From contig LNEX01000365.1 of assembly GCA_001464165.1 (NCBI GenBank), positions 1-14,545 of the forward strand: 14,545 nt of DNA, read 5' to 3'. This DNA comes from a bacterium Ga0077546. Lineage in GTDB: Bacteria > Cyanobacteriota > Vampirovibrionia > Obscuribacterales > Obscuribacteraceae. A program made the position numbers and the translations under genes. Below are positions 14,013 to 14,545 of this stretch, piece after piece. The notes below the pieces were generated by a model. That model was not told the DNA's origin. It did no database searches and saw nothing but the letters and a program-made list of their open reading frames with translations. How positions within the stretch are numbered: the first letter of the stretch is position 1; the number at the start of each line of letters is the position of its first letter.

Positions 14013-14545
14013 ATGCTGGTAAATCCGTGGCTCGTTATCAGCCCCCTACTAGACTTACCACCTGACACTAGCGACTTAAACCCAGTGATTAAAACGGCGG
14101 CGTCTATTGATTAAGCCCGTGTTGATTCGGGCCTGCCAGATTTCCGTGGCAACCTGGGCTTCTGGCCTGCCTATCCGCCCTTTCGTGGCCGCATCTATGG
14201 CCAGATTGCCGCACCCGAGTTTATGCAGCAAGATCCTCAACAGGCCTGGGGATTTTATGCCCACTGCATAAGCCTATATAGAGAAAAGAATATAGATAAG
14301 CGACCCCTGATGACGGATTTCGCATCATAAAAAGATGGGCTGAGCGAGTGGTTGGTAATTACTTCGTATTTACAAGTAATGTTGATGGGCACTTTGAGCG
14401 CCTGGGTTTGCACCAGAGCATATTCTTGAAATTCATGGCTCTAATCATTTGACGTTCGGCGCTAGAGCCTGGGTTCCCTTGCGCACTGCTGAACAAGAGA
14501 ATCGTTATGTGGCATGGCTGAAGGAGTTTAATGGCGCCAATTTTG
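14013..14545 (+). pseudogene. Decayed SIR2-family NAD-dependent deacylase (sirtuin), runs off right edge
   Basis: Sirtuin sequence is recognisable in three plus-strand frames. From an ATG at 14013 the frame reads ...NPVIKTAASID and hits TAA at 14112-14114. The same frame then continues ARVDSGLPDFRGNLGFW, PEFMQQDPQQAWGFYAH and LYREKN, and ends at TAA 14328-14330. A second frame (~14310-14418) encodes GFRIIKRWAE and YFVFTSNVDGHFERLG. A third (14419 to the edge) encodes HILEIHGSNH, then WVPLRTAEQENRYVAWLKEF. Intact sirtuins have a TAGAGxS NAD-binding loop before DSGLPDFRG; here it is gone. They also have a CxxC...CxxC zinc ribbon after EIHGS, and it too is missing between SNH and the WVPLRTAEQ segment. 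With an early stop, two frameshifts and two deletions, no active enzyme can be made. The 5' boundary is approximate. Confidence 0.9.

Noticed and set aside
14076..14264. Minus-strand 62-codon frame over the right end
   Set aside because: It overlaps conserved sirtuin blocks read on the plus strand and has no features of its own.
1..14545. Phage, insertion sequence, defence island or integrated element
   Set aside because: No transposase, integrase, restriction, toxin-antitoxin or attachment-site signature was seen; the intact genes are metabolic, envelope or hypothetical.

Overview
The window comes from a bacterial chromosome of moderate base composition that uses the standard bacterial code. 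All intact genes end at ordinary stops and most have GGAG/GAGG-type ribosome sites. The gene set has no phage, insertion sequence, CRISPR or plasmid hallmark. It is housekeeping and envelope genes mixed with hypothetical genes that look restricted to one lineage. The gene flavour, including the DHH phosphoesterase often labelled exopolyphosphatase-like, would fit an Obscuribacterales/Melainabacteria-type (Vampirovibrionia) genome. That placement is only a low-confidence impression.

Layout, left to right. Bases 1-458 (minus) hold the N-terminal part of a GH76-like glycoside hydrolase that runs off the left edge. Bases 667-3212 (plus) hold a topoisomerase III gene (topB) with an in-frame TAA at codon 98 and a frame-shifting deletion near its 3' end. 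Four 11-bp tandem repeats follow. Two paralogous hypothetical genes come next (3322-3894 and 4131-4685), separated by a CTTT microsatellite. A terminator, osmC (4926-5357) and a bidirectional terminator lead to a divergent pair: a small YtxH-like membrane protein (minus) and tex (plus, 5858-8071). A stand-alone E2-type acyltransferase-fold protein that has lost its catalytic His converges on tex (8091-8939, minus). A small secreted repeat protein (9199-9636) and a secreted alpha/beta-hydrolase (9766-10704) follow on the plus strand.

The right part is a compact minus-strand cluster read from 13990 to 10726: a DHH phosphoesterase, a CPA1-type Na+/H+ antiporter, and a YafK-type L,D-transpeptidase whose start overlaps the antiporter stop by ATGA. 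It looks like one transcription unit linking phosphate/nucleotide metabolism, ion homeostasis and wall remodelling (inference). The antiporter lacks a normal start in its frame and may carry a 5' frameshift. Divergent from this cluster, 14013 to the right edge holds an unmistakable but heavily broken sirtuin (SIR2) pseudogene. It has an early stop, at least two frameshifts, and deletions that remove the NAD-binding glycine loop and the zinc-ribbon region.

The most striking property of the window is this accumulation of small lesions in otherwise recognisable genes (topB, SIR2, probably the antiporter). The second is the paralogous hypothetical pair with repeats around it. I found no convincing new defence or mobile system.
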